Assembly (NCBI RefSeq): GCF_001638985.1
Contig: NW_017265138.1
Coordinates: 2,495,882-2,559,881, forward strand
DNA length: 64,000 nucleotides
Direction: 5' to 3'
DNA from: Phycomyces blakesleeanus NRRL 1555(-)
Lineage: Eukaryota > Mucoromycota > Mucoromycetes > Mucorales > Phycomycetaceae
This document shows positions 46,812 to 57,535 of the stretch, in pieces. The notes beneath the pieces are model-generated. The model was not told where the DNA came from, did not search any database, and saw nothing but the letters and a program-made list of their open reading frames with translations. Numbering within the stretch: position 1 is the stretch's first letter; each line of letters begins with the position of its first letter. A program made the translations under genes and the position numbers.

Positions 46812-49673
46812 CAGTAGTCCCTCGATAATTTCAAGGCCTAGGGAAGGCCAGATGCCTTGAAATTATCGAAGAGTGAAATTAACGAGTTCGGAGTATATAT
46901 TTTCCGCCAACTATGGGCGGAGTTTACATTATTCTTTAATAGAAAAAAAATATATCAAGTAATGATTCGATATGCTTCAATCCTCTGTTTAAATTCATTC
47001 TAGTTAAATATAACCCCTGGCTGCATTACTGTTTTCTACCCCCTCTGTCTCGTAACCAATTATTGTTTCAAATTCTTATTCAATCAAATAATAACAGCTT
47101 CTCGGTATGCTTTTAGCTTATTATATAATGCTTATCTAATATCATTTTCAATTTTTTTGATACTTTAATGAAATCTATCAAATCCAGAACTAAACAATAA
47201 ATATGACCAAAAAAAACGTTTTGCTTAATATTGCAAATCATCTTGAGATTTGCGATATGAAAAAGAAAAAGCTGTCTATGAGTAACCCTCAATTGGCTGA
47301 CTGGGCAAAGAAAACCTTTGGCCTTCAGAAAGCTCCTGATGCTTCTACAATCTCGAAGATTTTGAAGAGAGGAGACCAGGGCTTGATAATGCAAGCCAAC
47401 GTAAAGAACAGAAAGCGTGTTAGAAAGGAAAAATGGCCTGTATGTAATATATCTCAACATTATGCATTTTTGCTCTATATAAAAAATAAAATTAATCTTA
47501 TTATATTGTCGCATAACTATAGCAAATCGAAGAAGCAGTGATTCTTTGGATCAACATTGCTGAAAATAATCAGATTCCCATCACTTGGGAATTGATTAAG
47601 ACTAAAGCTACTATTTTTGCTGAAAGAATAGGCGTTAAAGATTTTAATGCTTCTCAAGGCTGGATGGAGAAGTTTGGAAAGCGTCATTATATCAAGATGA
47701 ATCGAATTCATGGTGAGGCTGGTTCAACAGACATAGAGTCGCTTCAGATTGACAAGGCTGCTATCAAAGAGAAGATAGAGGCTTATAGTGCTTGTGACAT
47801 CTATAACTTTGATGAAACAGTACTTTTCTATGCCGCCCCACCAAGAACAACGATTTCCTGCCAGAAATTTTCTGGTTGGAAGGAAAATAAGAAGCGGCTT
47901 ACAGTAGGCCTTTTGTGCAATGCCGATGGAACAGACAAGTGGTCTGACATATTGATGATTGGTCATGCAAGAAGACCAAACTGTTTTAACAAAAACAACA
48001 AAAAACAAGAGGCAGTAGATCATGGATTTTCTATGTATCATTACAACAGTAATGACTGGATGACACGATCAATCTTCCATGTTTTCCTCCATCGCTTTGA
48101 TCGTTCAATGAAAGCGCAAAACTGCAAAGTGCTTTTGATCCTTGATAATTTCTCTGGCCATATAGTAGATTATGCGCCTACAAATGTTGAGCTTCTTTTT
48201 CTGCCTCCAAACACCACGTCCCATCTTCAGCCATTGGATGGTGGTATCATTTGGGCTTTTAAGGCTTATTTCAAGCGTAAACAGTATGCCAAGGCATATC
48301 AGTATATTGGCATGATTCAAAATGACCAACAAAATAAGATTGGGGCCATTGATAAAATCTTTGAAATTGATCAATTGTGGTCCATGAAATGGATAAGAGA
48401 GGCTTGGGAATCTGTCTCAGCAAAGACTATTGAGAACTGCTGGAATGCAACAATCTTTCACTTCATTGAAGACAAAGATAGTGAAGGTATTAGTAAAACA
48501 ATTTATTGGTTATAATAGTACTATAATCTTTCAATTCCACTTTCTTAATATTCTAAATATAATTTATAGATGTAAACCAGGCTATGATTCAGCAAAGTCT
48601 GGCTGAAAAGGTTCTGGTCGAGGGCTTGGAAGAAACCCTAGACAAGATTGCCGGATCAGATCTTCTGTCTCTTGAAGATTGTCCGACCAGCGAATCAGAT
48701 CCACTCTATGAGAGACAATGCACTCATAGAGTGATCAATGAGAATGAGATCGCTGACATTGTCATGAAAGAGTATGACGCAGACGACAATGCAGCCAACA
48801 ACAACAGCAATGAAGAAATTGCTGAAGTGGAATCAGCAGTTCCTTTCAAGAGAACTTATTCTGCTTTGGAAAAGTTTGAGTGTGTTTGCACGCTTTTGGA
48901 TATCTTGGAAGACGAGGATATTGACAGAGACTTCGTCAGTAAGGTTGAAGGCCTTAGAAACAAGTTCCAGAAAACCGCGAACTCAAAGCAAACTAAAGTA
49001 ACCAGCTTCTTTAAGTCTTTTTAAAATTTATTCTTTTTCAAATAAAATAAAAACAATTTTCTATAAGAAATATATTTTTCTTCATTTAAAAATAGAAAAA
49101 AAAAGTTAGCAGCCAAGTACAGTCAAAGCTTGATTTCGTAATATGTTTGTAAATAGTAACAATTGCAAATAACAATAAATAGTAATGACAGATAGAAATA
49201 ATAAAATCTACAATAAAAACTTTTATAACAAACAAATTAGAATTATATTTATATTTTTCAAGTGAATAATCTTTACTAAACAATTAATAAATGAAACTTA
49301 ATCAAAATATAGCACATATAGTTTTATTTTATTTCTGAAAAAAAAAATGAAAAAAAAATTTTAAAACAAGTAAGCTAGATGACAACTTGATAACCCAGTG
49401 TTTGGCATGAAAACTTAACGCACTTGACATTGATGTCAATTACAAAATCATGAAAAGCTAGAATTAAAAAAATTTAAACCAAGCTGTAACTATATTGCTC
49501 TCGTCTGATTGGCTAATTTTTTTTCTTTAAGGATTCAAGGCCAAAAAATTTCGTGAAAGTGAAATTAACGAGAATCGTGAAAGTTAAGCCCTATTTTTCG
49601 AGTTGGGTCTTCAGAGCCTTGAAATTATCGAAGCGTGAAATTAAAGGGGCGTGAAATTATCGAGGGACCACTG
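46812..49673 (+). mobile_element. pogo/Tigger-type DNA transposon, apparently intact
   Basis: A 2862-bp element inserted at a TA, duplicated at 46810-46811 and 49674-49675. Its TIRs are CAGTAGTCCCTCGATAATTTC (left) and CAGTGGTCCCTCGATAATTTC (right, reverse complement), the CAGT(A/G)GTCCCTCG type typical of pogo/Tigger. Near the left end TCGATAATTTCAAGG (46822-46836) and its perfect complement (46855-46869) form a hairpin. CCTTGAAATTATCGAAG recurs subterminally at both ends, which may provide multiple transposase sites. The homologous position in units 2-4 is an uninterrupted TATACTTAATG empty site. An uninterrupted spliced transposase lies inside. Confidence 0.95.
47203..49024 (+). CDS. pogo/Tigger-like transposase (CENP-B HTH + DDE)
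   Basis: Three exons, 47203-47439, 47523-48486 and 48570-49024, in phase, giving 551 residues with no internal stop. Residues about 1-60 resemble an N-terminal psq-type helix-turn-helix. Residues about 80-150 resemble the CENP-B/Tc5 DNA-binding domain (W..K). The DDE_1 catalytic core follows: FDET Asp176, LILDNFSGH Asp287 and LQPLDGG Asp318, with 30 residues between the last two (DD30D), plus LPPNTTSHLQPLD typical of pogo. The C-terminal acidic/Asn-rich region ends in QTKVTSFF (541-548), a PCNA-interacting (PIP) box. The enzyme would cut and paste its own element by recognising the TIRs. Activity is predicted only from intactness. An unspliced reading would break at both introns. Confidence 0.92.
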
Positions 49674-49817
49674 TACTTAATGAAATTGGATCAAAAAGCA
49701 TCAAACATTTTACACCAAAAAAGCAAGAGCCTACAAAAAAATATTACCAAGTCAAAATGAAAAGGGTGATATTCATAAACCAAAAGTAACTTTCGAACTA
49801 AATATATATAAACTGTT

Positions 49818-50220
49818 ATCATGTTTTGGATTATATTATCTTATATATGTTATTATTATTATTCAACACACTGGCACGCACCAGAAGCTACTCCCAAACT
49901 ATATACATATATGAGCCTCTATCATATTTTGGATATACTATCTTGTATATTTTATTATTATTATTCAACACACGGACACACACCAAAAGCTACTCCCAAA
50001 ATATATATATATACGAGCCTCTATCATATTTTGGATACACTATCATATATATTTATTTTCCTTTTATTCAATATACGGTTACACACCAGAAGCTACTCCC
50101 AAACTATATATATATAACCTGCTATCATATTTTGGGCTTACTATCATATATTTTTCTTTTCTTTTATCCAACACACGCACATACGCACACTCGCACACTC
50201 GCCCAATTGTCTACCAATAC
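49818..50220 (+). repeat. ~102-bp tandem sub-repeat x4 in unit 1
   Basis: TATCAT(A/G)TTTTGG marks repeat starts at 49818, 49920, 50022 and 50123. Each repeat carries a TTATT-rich middle, CAACACAC and CAGAAGCTACTCCCAAA. Equivalent arrays lie at about 54007-54410, 58201-58605 and 62380-62790. They create the Tyr/Ile-rich open frames seen here. Confidence 0.88.
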
Positions 50221-50590
50221 AATTGCTGCACTGATACAAAATATACATATTGTCTATTTCTTTTTGTGTCTTTTTACAACCTAAGGATTCTACTCGATAA
50301 TTCGGACAGAATGCACTTTTTTGTAAATTGGTATTACCAATTGGTTGCGCAGACAGCTTTGTGTATCCCTAAGCTAAAGGATCATAGCAGGGTCCATTGA
50401 CAGGGATACTGTTACCCATACATAGGTTGAAAGACCGTCTTGTGATCACTTACAATCGCCCAGAGAGGACGGTATATTAAAGTGGCCTTCACTGCGCCGT
50501 AACCAAAATAAAATAAAAATTCTATTTAACGATGGCGTCAATCCTCTTCCTACATTCCCTCCATCCCGCCATCCCACCATCCCGCCATCA
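50160..50590 (+). repeat. Unit-internal block A (diverged duplicate of A')
   Basis: The block aligns throughout with 52830-53245, sharing CCCAATTGTCTACCAATA, AATTCGGACAGAATGCACTT, ATTACCAATTGGTTGCGCAG, GACAGGGATACTGTT and AAAGTGGCCTTCACTGCGCC. The same pair recurs in every unit about 2.67 kb apart. Confidence 0.9.
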
Positions 50591-51023
50591 ACTTTACAAA
50601 ACTACCAGAATCGCCACCACCAACAATATTATTCTTTTATTTTATAATCACTGAAAAATAAAAATCGAAATAATGGCCATATAATAAAACCTCAACACTC
50701 GGAAGTCATATACAATATTTCTCTATACCTGAAGTGTTATATGTCACCATTCTCAGAGCTGACCTTCAACTCTCCAAGTCATATAGTATTCATACCACCA
50801 TAATTCCGACACCTTCTTCGATCCCAATGACGCCATTCAATTCCGTCCCATCCCATCTAATTCCATCCCATCGGACATAATTTTCAAAGCTCACGCCTTT
50901 CAGTATACTTTTACGCGACTGGGTCTAGACCAAGCGGACGCCACCTAACAAAAAGTCTCGCGATGTTAATCTCTCGTCATTAGCATGCGCCATGAATGTC
51001 AAAACTCTGTCAGACTGACTACT

Positions 51024-51088
51024 CACACGGACCACCCACACGGACCACCCACACGGACCACCCACACGGACCACCCACACGGATCACC
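51024..51088 (+). repeat. 13-bp VNTR in unit 1 (5 copies)
   Basis: Tandem CACACGGACCACC, the fifth copy with one change. The copy number differs between units: 5, 6, 4 and 4 in order. Confidence 0.95.
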
Positions 51089-51338
51089 CACTCACACCGC
51101 CCACTTCTCGCCCATATAAAAAATACACTACTATTAAAACTTGATATTTTTAAATAAAAAATAAACTCATATTATTTTTCTCACGCATTGTTTTATTCAG
51201 TTTTCTTCTAATAATAAAGTGTTTCTCTCAATCATTTGTAAAGCAGACATTGTATTTATGGGCAGACAAAAATGGTTTAAAAAAAAAATTTTATTAATAT
51301 TCAAATATATCGTCAGAATCTTAGTTCACCACCTATAA

Positions 51339-51444
51339 AGGCGGATCCATCCTCCACAGGGCGTAGACCTGTCCTGACTTCGTGGAAGAGAACGGAGTGG
51401 GGAGGAGATCGGGAACGCTGGGGTGTGAGGCTAGCTATGGGCTT
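51339..51444 (+). other. GC-rich island in unit 1, candidate structured or transcribed segment
   Basis: About 105 bp of GC-rich DNA in an otherwise AT-rich unit, directly preceded by CACCTATAAAG (TATA-like). It has paired words ATCCTCC/GGAGGA and ACAGG/CCTGT around a 7-base loop. The sequence appears identical in all four units. No known RNA family is recognised. Confidence 0.35.
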
Positions 51445-51567
51445 AAAAAATAAAAGGTGAACAGGGAACGAAACTATCAATCTAAGCTAAGCTAAAGGGA
51501 TAAACGAAAGCTATATCTAAAGACTACCCACTACGTAAACTAACTAGAGAGGGGAAACTAAACTACC

Positions 51568-51603
51568 CCACACCCACCACACCCACCACACCCACCACAC
51601 CCA
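51568..51603 (+). repeat. 9-bp VNTR in unit 1 (4 copies)
   Basis: Tandem CCACACCCA followed by a C run. The counterpart at 55769-55795 has 3 copies and the one at 59937-59972 has 4, and the trailing C-run length also varies. Confidence 0.92.
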
Positions 51604-52829
51604 CCACACCCCCCATCCACACCACACCAACACCCATCCATCCGACACGCCGCTGATTCACATAGAAAAAAGGTCAAGATTAGTATATCTATAGACTATA
51701 CTACTCCCTCAACACAAATGAAAAGGAAATAATAGACTTACCATGCACAAGAGGAAAACAGAGATGGTCTGGCTGGCACTCTTACTAAATAACTGTGAAA
51801 AAATTTTATGCTTTCGTCATTAGATGATGACATAGCAGCATGCATAGAAAATTGTAGATCAATGGATTGATTGCTCTGACTAGAAGCAATATAAAGACTT
51901 TCATTTTAAAAACCCGAATTTCTTATATGGCTACCCATTTTCGTGAATTGATTTTATATAAAAATTTACTTGACACATATGTTATATATTAATATATTAT
52001 TTCTTAAAAGAAAGGTTGTAAAACTGTACCACTTTAGTTGGAATATGAAAGAGAAAGTGGTCCATATATATATATGTATAGACTATAAGAGCATATCAAG
52101 AGACTCTTTATATTATCCCAGCTTTTTATTAAAGCAAGTCTCATAAATTAAAAATATTATTGACATGTTTAAAATGCAATTAGTTTTTTTTTTATTTACC
52201 GAATTGCTATAGTCGATAAGAGCAGATATCTAGTCTTAAATTATATATATAAATGTATTACAAGAGAACTAAAAGTTTTCACAACTGGGCATAGTAATAT
52301 ATAATATTGAGAGTATCGGGTTTTTATATTAGATAATAAGCAAATATAATAACAAGAATGTTTTAATAAAACATATAAGAATAAAAGGAATCTATACTTT
52401 ATATAAAGGTTTTGATATGGAATATATATCATAGAATTAACTTTTAGTTATATAATTAAATGTTATGAAAGAAAGAAAGCGCATATAGAAAAAAAAATTA
52501 TTCTGAACACTCTAATAAACTGACATCATGTTCATCGCACTGCTTGAGATCTTTATTAGAAATAGATCCACTAAGAAAAAATTGGCAATTCAACTAATGA
52601 TTATAAAGAATGCTTATAATAGCTTTTAAAATCACTCTCTGAATCGCTCCTTTTTTGTAGTGATATAATATCTTACTGAAAATTATATAAACTAAATAGG
52701 AATTAATTTAATATGTTCTTATAACAGTTTGATCCACGAAATAGCTCGATGGATCATTAACTATCGCATTGTTTTTTTCTTTTTATTAATATATTAAATG
52801 TGTGACAGATACTATATATATGTCTTTTC

Positions 52830-53245
52830 TTTAATCCACCACACACACATACGCACACTCACCCAATTGTCTACCAATATATTGGCTGAACTGGTACAAA
52901 ATATACTTGATTGTATGTTCCTTTTATATTTTCTTACAAACTAAGGATTATAATCCATAATTCGGACAGAATGCACTTTTTTGTAAACTGTTATTACCAA
53001 TTGGTTGCGCAGGCGGTTTTTGTGTATCAATAAGCTAAAATAACATAGCAGAATCAATTGACAGGGATACTGTTCCCCATACATAGACTTAAAAACCGCC
53101 TAGTTCTCACTTACAATCGCTCAGACAGGATGATATATTAAAGTGGCCTTCACTGCGCCATAATCATAACAAAAAAAACTTTTTTTTACGGTGGCTTGCA
53201 TCCTCCTTCTACATTCCCCCATTCATCCATCCCGTCATCCTTTTT
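52830..53245 (+). repeat. Unit-internal block A' (diverged duplicate of A)
   Basis: The second copy of the block described at 50160-50590, more diverged. Its ends are GCGCAGGCGG and CACTGCGCCATAATC. Confidence 0.88.
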
Positions 53246-53340
53246 GAGAATATTCATTCCTTTTGGGAATCGTCATTCATATAATATTACATCTCATAGT
53301 AGACAGAAGTCGGCCCAGTATAAAAATAAAACATATGTAT

Positions 53341-56300
53341 GATTAATAAGAACTACAATTTCAGTTAACCAATAAAAACCGAATATGTTATATCAGCAAT
53401 ATGGTCCTGTCCGGATCGGCCGCCTATTGAGCTCGATCTGGACTGAAGGGATATTTCCAGCAATCTTGGGCCGTCGGAATCCAGAAGATAATAATATCGT
53501 AAAAACATATATGCTAGTAATAATAGTTTTGCTTTCTTATAAATATATAGCTTGTATCATACCTCTCTCAAATAATTCCAAAATTGTTCATATATCCTGT
53601 CTCCTCAAGATTCTAATTAAAATTAGATTGGGTTTAATCTATAGATAATAATACAAGATATATTGGAATATACTTCTATAGCCGATTTTTATTCCACGGT
53701 ATATATTTACAAATCATTCACAATCGCATTGTTATTTATATTTTTGTTAATACTTTTAATGTATGATAGAAGCTATATATAATAATATAATTTAAACTAT
53801 GTTTTCTAGTATGTTTCATAAATAACACACTATCCAGATCCATACACATTCTTCTATAATTATACTTAATGAAATTGGATCAAAAAGCATCAAACATTTT
53901 ACACCAAAAAAGCAAGAGCCTACAGAAAAATATTACCAAGTCAAAATGAAAAGGGTGATATTCATAAACCAAAAGTAACTTTCGAACTAAATATATATAA
54001 ACTGTTATCATGTTTTGGATTATATTATCTTATATATGTTATTATTATTATTCAACACACTGGCACACACCAGAAGCTACTCCCGAACTATATACATATA
54101 TGAGCCTCTATCATATTTTGGATATATTATCTTGTATATTTTATTATTATTATTCAACACACGGACACACACCAAAAGCTACTCCCAAAATATATATATA
54201 TACGAGCCTCTATCATATTTTGGATACACTATCATATATATTTATTTTCCTTTTATTCAATATACGGTTACACACCAGAAGCTACTCCCAAACTATATAT
54301 ATATAACCTGCTATCATATTTTGGGCTTACTATCATATATTTTTCTTTTCTTTTATCCAACACACGCACATACGCACACTCGCACACTCGCCCAATTGTC
54401 TACCAATACAATTGCTGCACTGATACAAAATATACATATTGTCTATTTCTTTTTGTGTCTTTTTACAACCTAAGGATTCTACTCGATAATTCGGACAGAA
54501 TGCACTTTTTTGTAAATTGGTATTACCAATTGGTTGCGCAGACAGCTTTGTGTATCCCTAAGCTAAAGGAACATAGCAGGGTCCATTGACAGGGATACTG
54601 TTACCCATACATAGGTTGAAAGACCGTCTTGTGATCACTTACAATCGCCCAGAGAGGACGGTATATTAAAGTGGCCTTCACTGCGCCGTAACCAAAATAA
54701 AATAAAAATTCTATTTAACGATGGCGTCAATCCTCTTCCTACATTCCCTCCATCCCGCCATCCCACCATCCCGCCATCAACTTTACAAAACTACCAGAAT
54801 CGCCACCACCAACAATATTATTCTTTTATTTTATAATCACTGAAAAATAAAAATCGAAATAATGGCCATATAATAAAACCTCAACACTCGGAAGTCATAT
54901 ACAATATTTCTCTATACCTAAAGTGTTATATGTCACCATTCTCAGAGCTGACCTTCAACTCTCCAAGTCATATAGTATTCATACCACCATAATTCCGACA
55001 CCTTCTTCGATCCCAATGACGCCATTCAATTCCGTCCCATCCCATCTAATTCCATCCCATCGGACATAATTTTCAAAGCTCACGCCTTTCAGTATACTTT
55101 TACGCGACTGGGTCTAGACCAAGCGGACGCCACCTAACAAAAAGTCTCGCGATGTTAATCTCTCGTCATTAGCATGCGCCATGAATGTCAAAACTTTGTC
55201 ACACTGACTACTCACACGGACCACCCACACGGACCACCCACACGGACCACCCACACGGACCACCCACACGGACCACCCACACGGACCACCCACTCACACC
55301 GCCCACTTCTCGCCCATATAAAAAATACACTACTATTAAAACTTGATATTTTTAAATAAAAAATAAACTCATATTATTGTTCTCGCGCATTGTTTTATTC
55401 AGTTTTCTTCTAATAATAAAGTGTTTCTCTCAATCATTTGTAAAGCAGACATTGTATTTATGGGCAGACAAAAATGGTTTAAAAAAAAATTTTATTAATA
55501 TTCAAATATATCGTCAGAATCTTAGTTCACCACCTATAAAGGCGGATCCATCCTCCACAGGGCGTAGACCTGTCCTGACTTCGTGGAAGAGAACGGAGTG
55601 GGGAGGAGATCGGGAACGCTGGGGTGTGAGGCTAGCTATGGGCTTAAAAAATAAAAGGTGAACAGGGAACGAAACTATCAATCTAAGCTAAGCTAAAGGG
55701 ATAAACGAAAGCTATATCTAAAGACTACCCACTACGTAAACTAACTAGAGAGGGGAAACTAAACTACCCCACACCCACCACACCCACCACACCCACCACA
55801 CCCCCCCATCCACACCACACCAACACCCATCCATCCGACACGCCGCTGATTCACATAGAAAAAAGGTCAAGATTAGTATATCTATAGACTATACTACTCC
55901 CTCAACACAAATGAAAAGGAAATAATAGACTTACCATGCACAAGAGGAAAACAGAGATGGTCTGGCTGGCACTCTTACTAAATAACTGTGAAAAAATTTT
56001 ATGCTTTCGTCATTAGATGATGACATAGCAGCATGCATAGAAAATTGTAGATCAATGGATTGATTGCTCTGATTAGAAGCAATATAAAGACTTTCATTTT
56101 AAAAACCCGAATTTCTTATATGGCTACCCATTTTCGTGAATTGATTTTATATAAAAATTTACTTGACACATATGTTATATATTAATATATTATTTCTTAA
56201 AAGAAAGGTTGTAAAACTGTACCACTTTAGTTGGAATATGAAAGAGAAAGTGGTCTATATATATATATATGTATAGACTATAAGAGCATATCAAGAGACT

Positions 56301-57535
56301 CTTTATATTATCCCAGCTTTTTATTAAAGCAAGTCTCATAAATTAAAAATATTATTGACATGTTTAAAATGCAATTAGTTTTTTTTTTATTTACCGAATT
56401 GCTATAGTCGATAAGAGCAGATATCTAGTCTTAGATTATATATATAAATGTATTACAAGAGAACTAAAAGTTTTCACAACTGGGCATAGTAATATATAAT
56501 ATTGAGAGTATCGGGTTTTTATATTAGATAATAAGCAAATATAATAACAAGAATGTTTTAATAAAACATATAAGAATAAAAGGAATCTATACTTTATATA
56601 AAGGTTTTGATATGGAATATATATCATAGAATTAACTTTTAGTTATATAATTAAATGTTATGAAAGAAAGAAAGCGCATATAGAAAAAAAAATTATTCTG
56701 AACACTCTAATAAACTGACATCATGTTCATCGCACTGCTTGAGATCTTTATTAGAAATAGATCCACTAAGAAAAAATTGGCAATTCAACTAGTGATTATA
56801 AAGAATGCTTATAATAGCTTTTAAAATCACTCTCTGAATCGCTCCTTTTTTGTAGTGATATAGTATCTTACTGAAAATTATATAAACTAAATAGGAATTA
56901 ATTTAATATGTTCTTATAACAGTTTAATCCACGAAATAGCTCGATGGATCATTAACTATCGCATTGTTTTTTTCTTTTTATTAATATATTAAATGTGTGA
57001 CAGATACTATATATATGTCTTTTCTTTAATCCACCACACACACATACGCACACTCACCCAATTGTCTACCAATATATTGGCTGAACTGGTACAAAATATA
57101 CTTGATTGTATGTTCCTTTTATATTTTCTTACAAACTAAGGATTATAATCCATAATTCGGACAGAATGCACTTTTTTGTAAACTGTTATTACCAATTGGT
57201 TGCGCAGGCGGTTTTTGTGTATCAATAAGCTAAAATAACATAGCAGAATCAATTGACAGGGATACTGTTCCCCATACATAGACTTAAAAACCGCCTAGTT
57301 CTCACTTACAATCGCTCAGGCAGGATGATATATTAAAGTGGCCTTCACTGCGCCATAATCATAACAAAAAAAACTTTTTTTTACGGTGGCTTGCATCCTC
57401 CTTCTACATTCCCCCATTCATCCATCCCGTCATCCTTTTTGAGAATATTCATTCCTTTTGGGAATCGTCATTCATATAATATTACAACTCAAAGTAGACA
57501 GAAGTCGGCCCAGTATAAAAAGAAAACATATGTAT
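53341..57535 (+). repeat. 4.19-kb tandem unit 2 (uninterrupted, 4195 bp)
   Basis: A head-to-tail copy, nearly identical to units 1 and 3. It retains the empty transposon target (TATACTTAATG near 53862). Internal features: 102-bp repeats 54007-54410, block A about 54350-54780, 13-bp VNTR 55213-55290 (6 copies), GC island from 55541, 9-bp VNTR 55769-55795, and block A' about 57025-57440. Confidence 0.95.
55213..55290 (+). repeat. 13-bp VNTR in unit 2 (6 copies)
   Basis: Six perfect tandem copies of CACACGGACCACC. A 61-codon frame through it (His/Pro/Thr repeats) is a by-product of the repeat. Confidence 0.95.

Larger units (their letters stand above)
46288..53340 (+). repeat. 4.19-kb tandem unit 1 (split by a pogo-like transposon)
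   Basis: The first recognisable full unit. Without the 2862-bp insertion and its duplicated TA it is 4189 bp. It starts at GATNAATAAGAACTAC, where homology to the following units begins. Internal layout after the insertion: about 102-bp sub-repeats at 49818-50220, block A 50160-50590, 13-bp VNTR 51024-51088, GC-rich island 51339-51444, 9-bp VNTR 51568-51603 and block A' 52830-53245. ORFs inside (87, 98, 152 and 63 codons) have low complexity or repeat origin and are not called as genes. Confidence 0.93.

Noticed and set aside
49826..50284. 152-codon ORF rich in Tyr/Ile/Leu/Thr/His (and copies in later units)
   Set aside because: It runs through the 102-bp tandem sub-repeats in more than one frame, so the open reading is a consequence of repeat composition.
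51001..51100. Regular short repeats that could suggest a CRISPR array
   Set aside because: The 13-bp repeats are directly tandem with no unique spacers. This is a VNTR in a eukaryotic genome.
52241..52432. 63-codon minus-strand ORF conserved in units 1-3
   Set aside because: It is identical only because the units are identical. It has AT-rich random composition and no start context or family.
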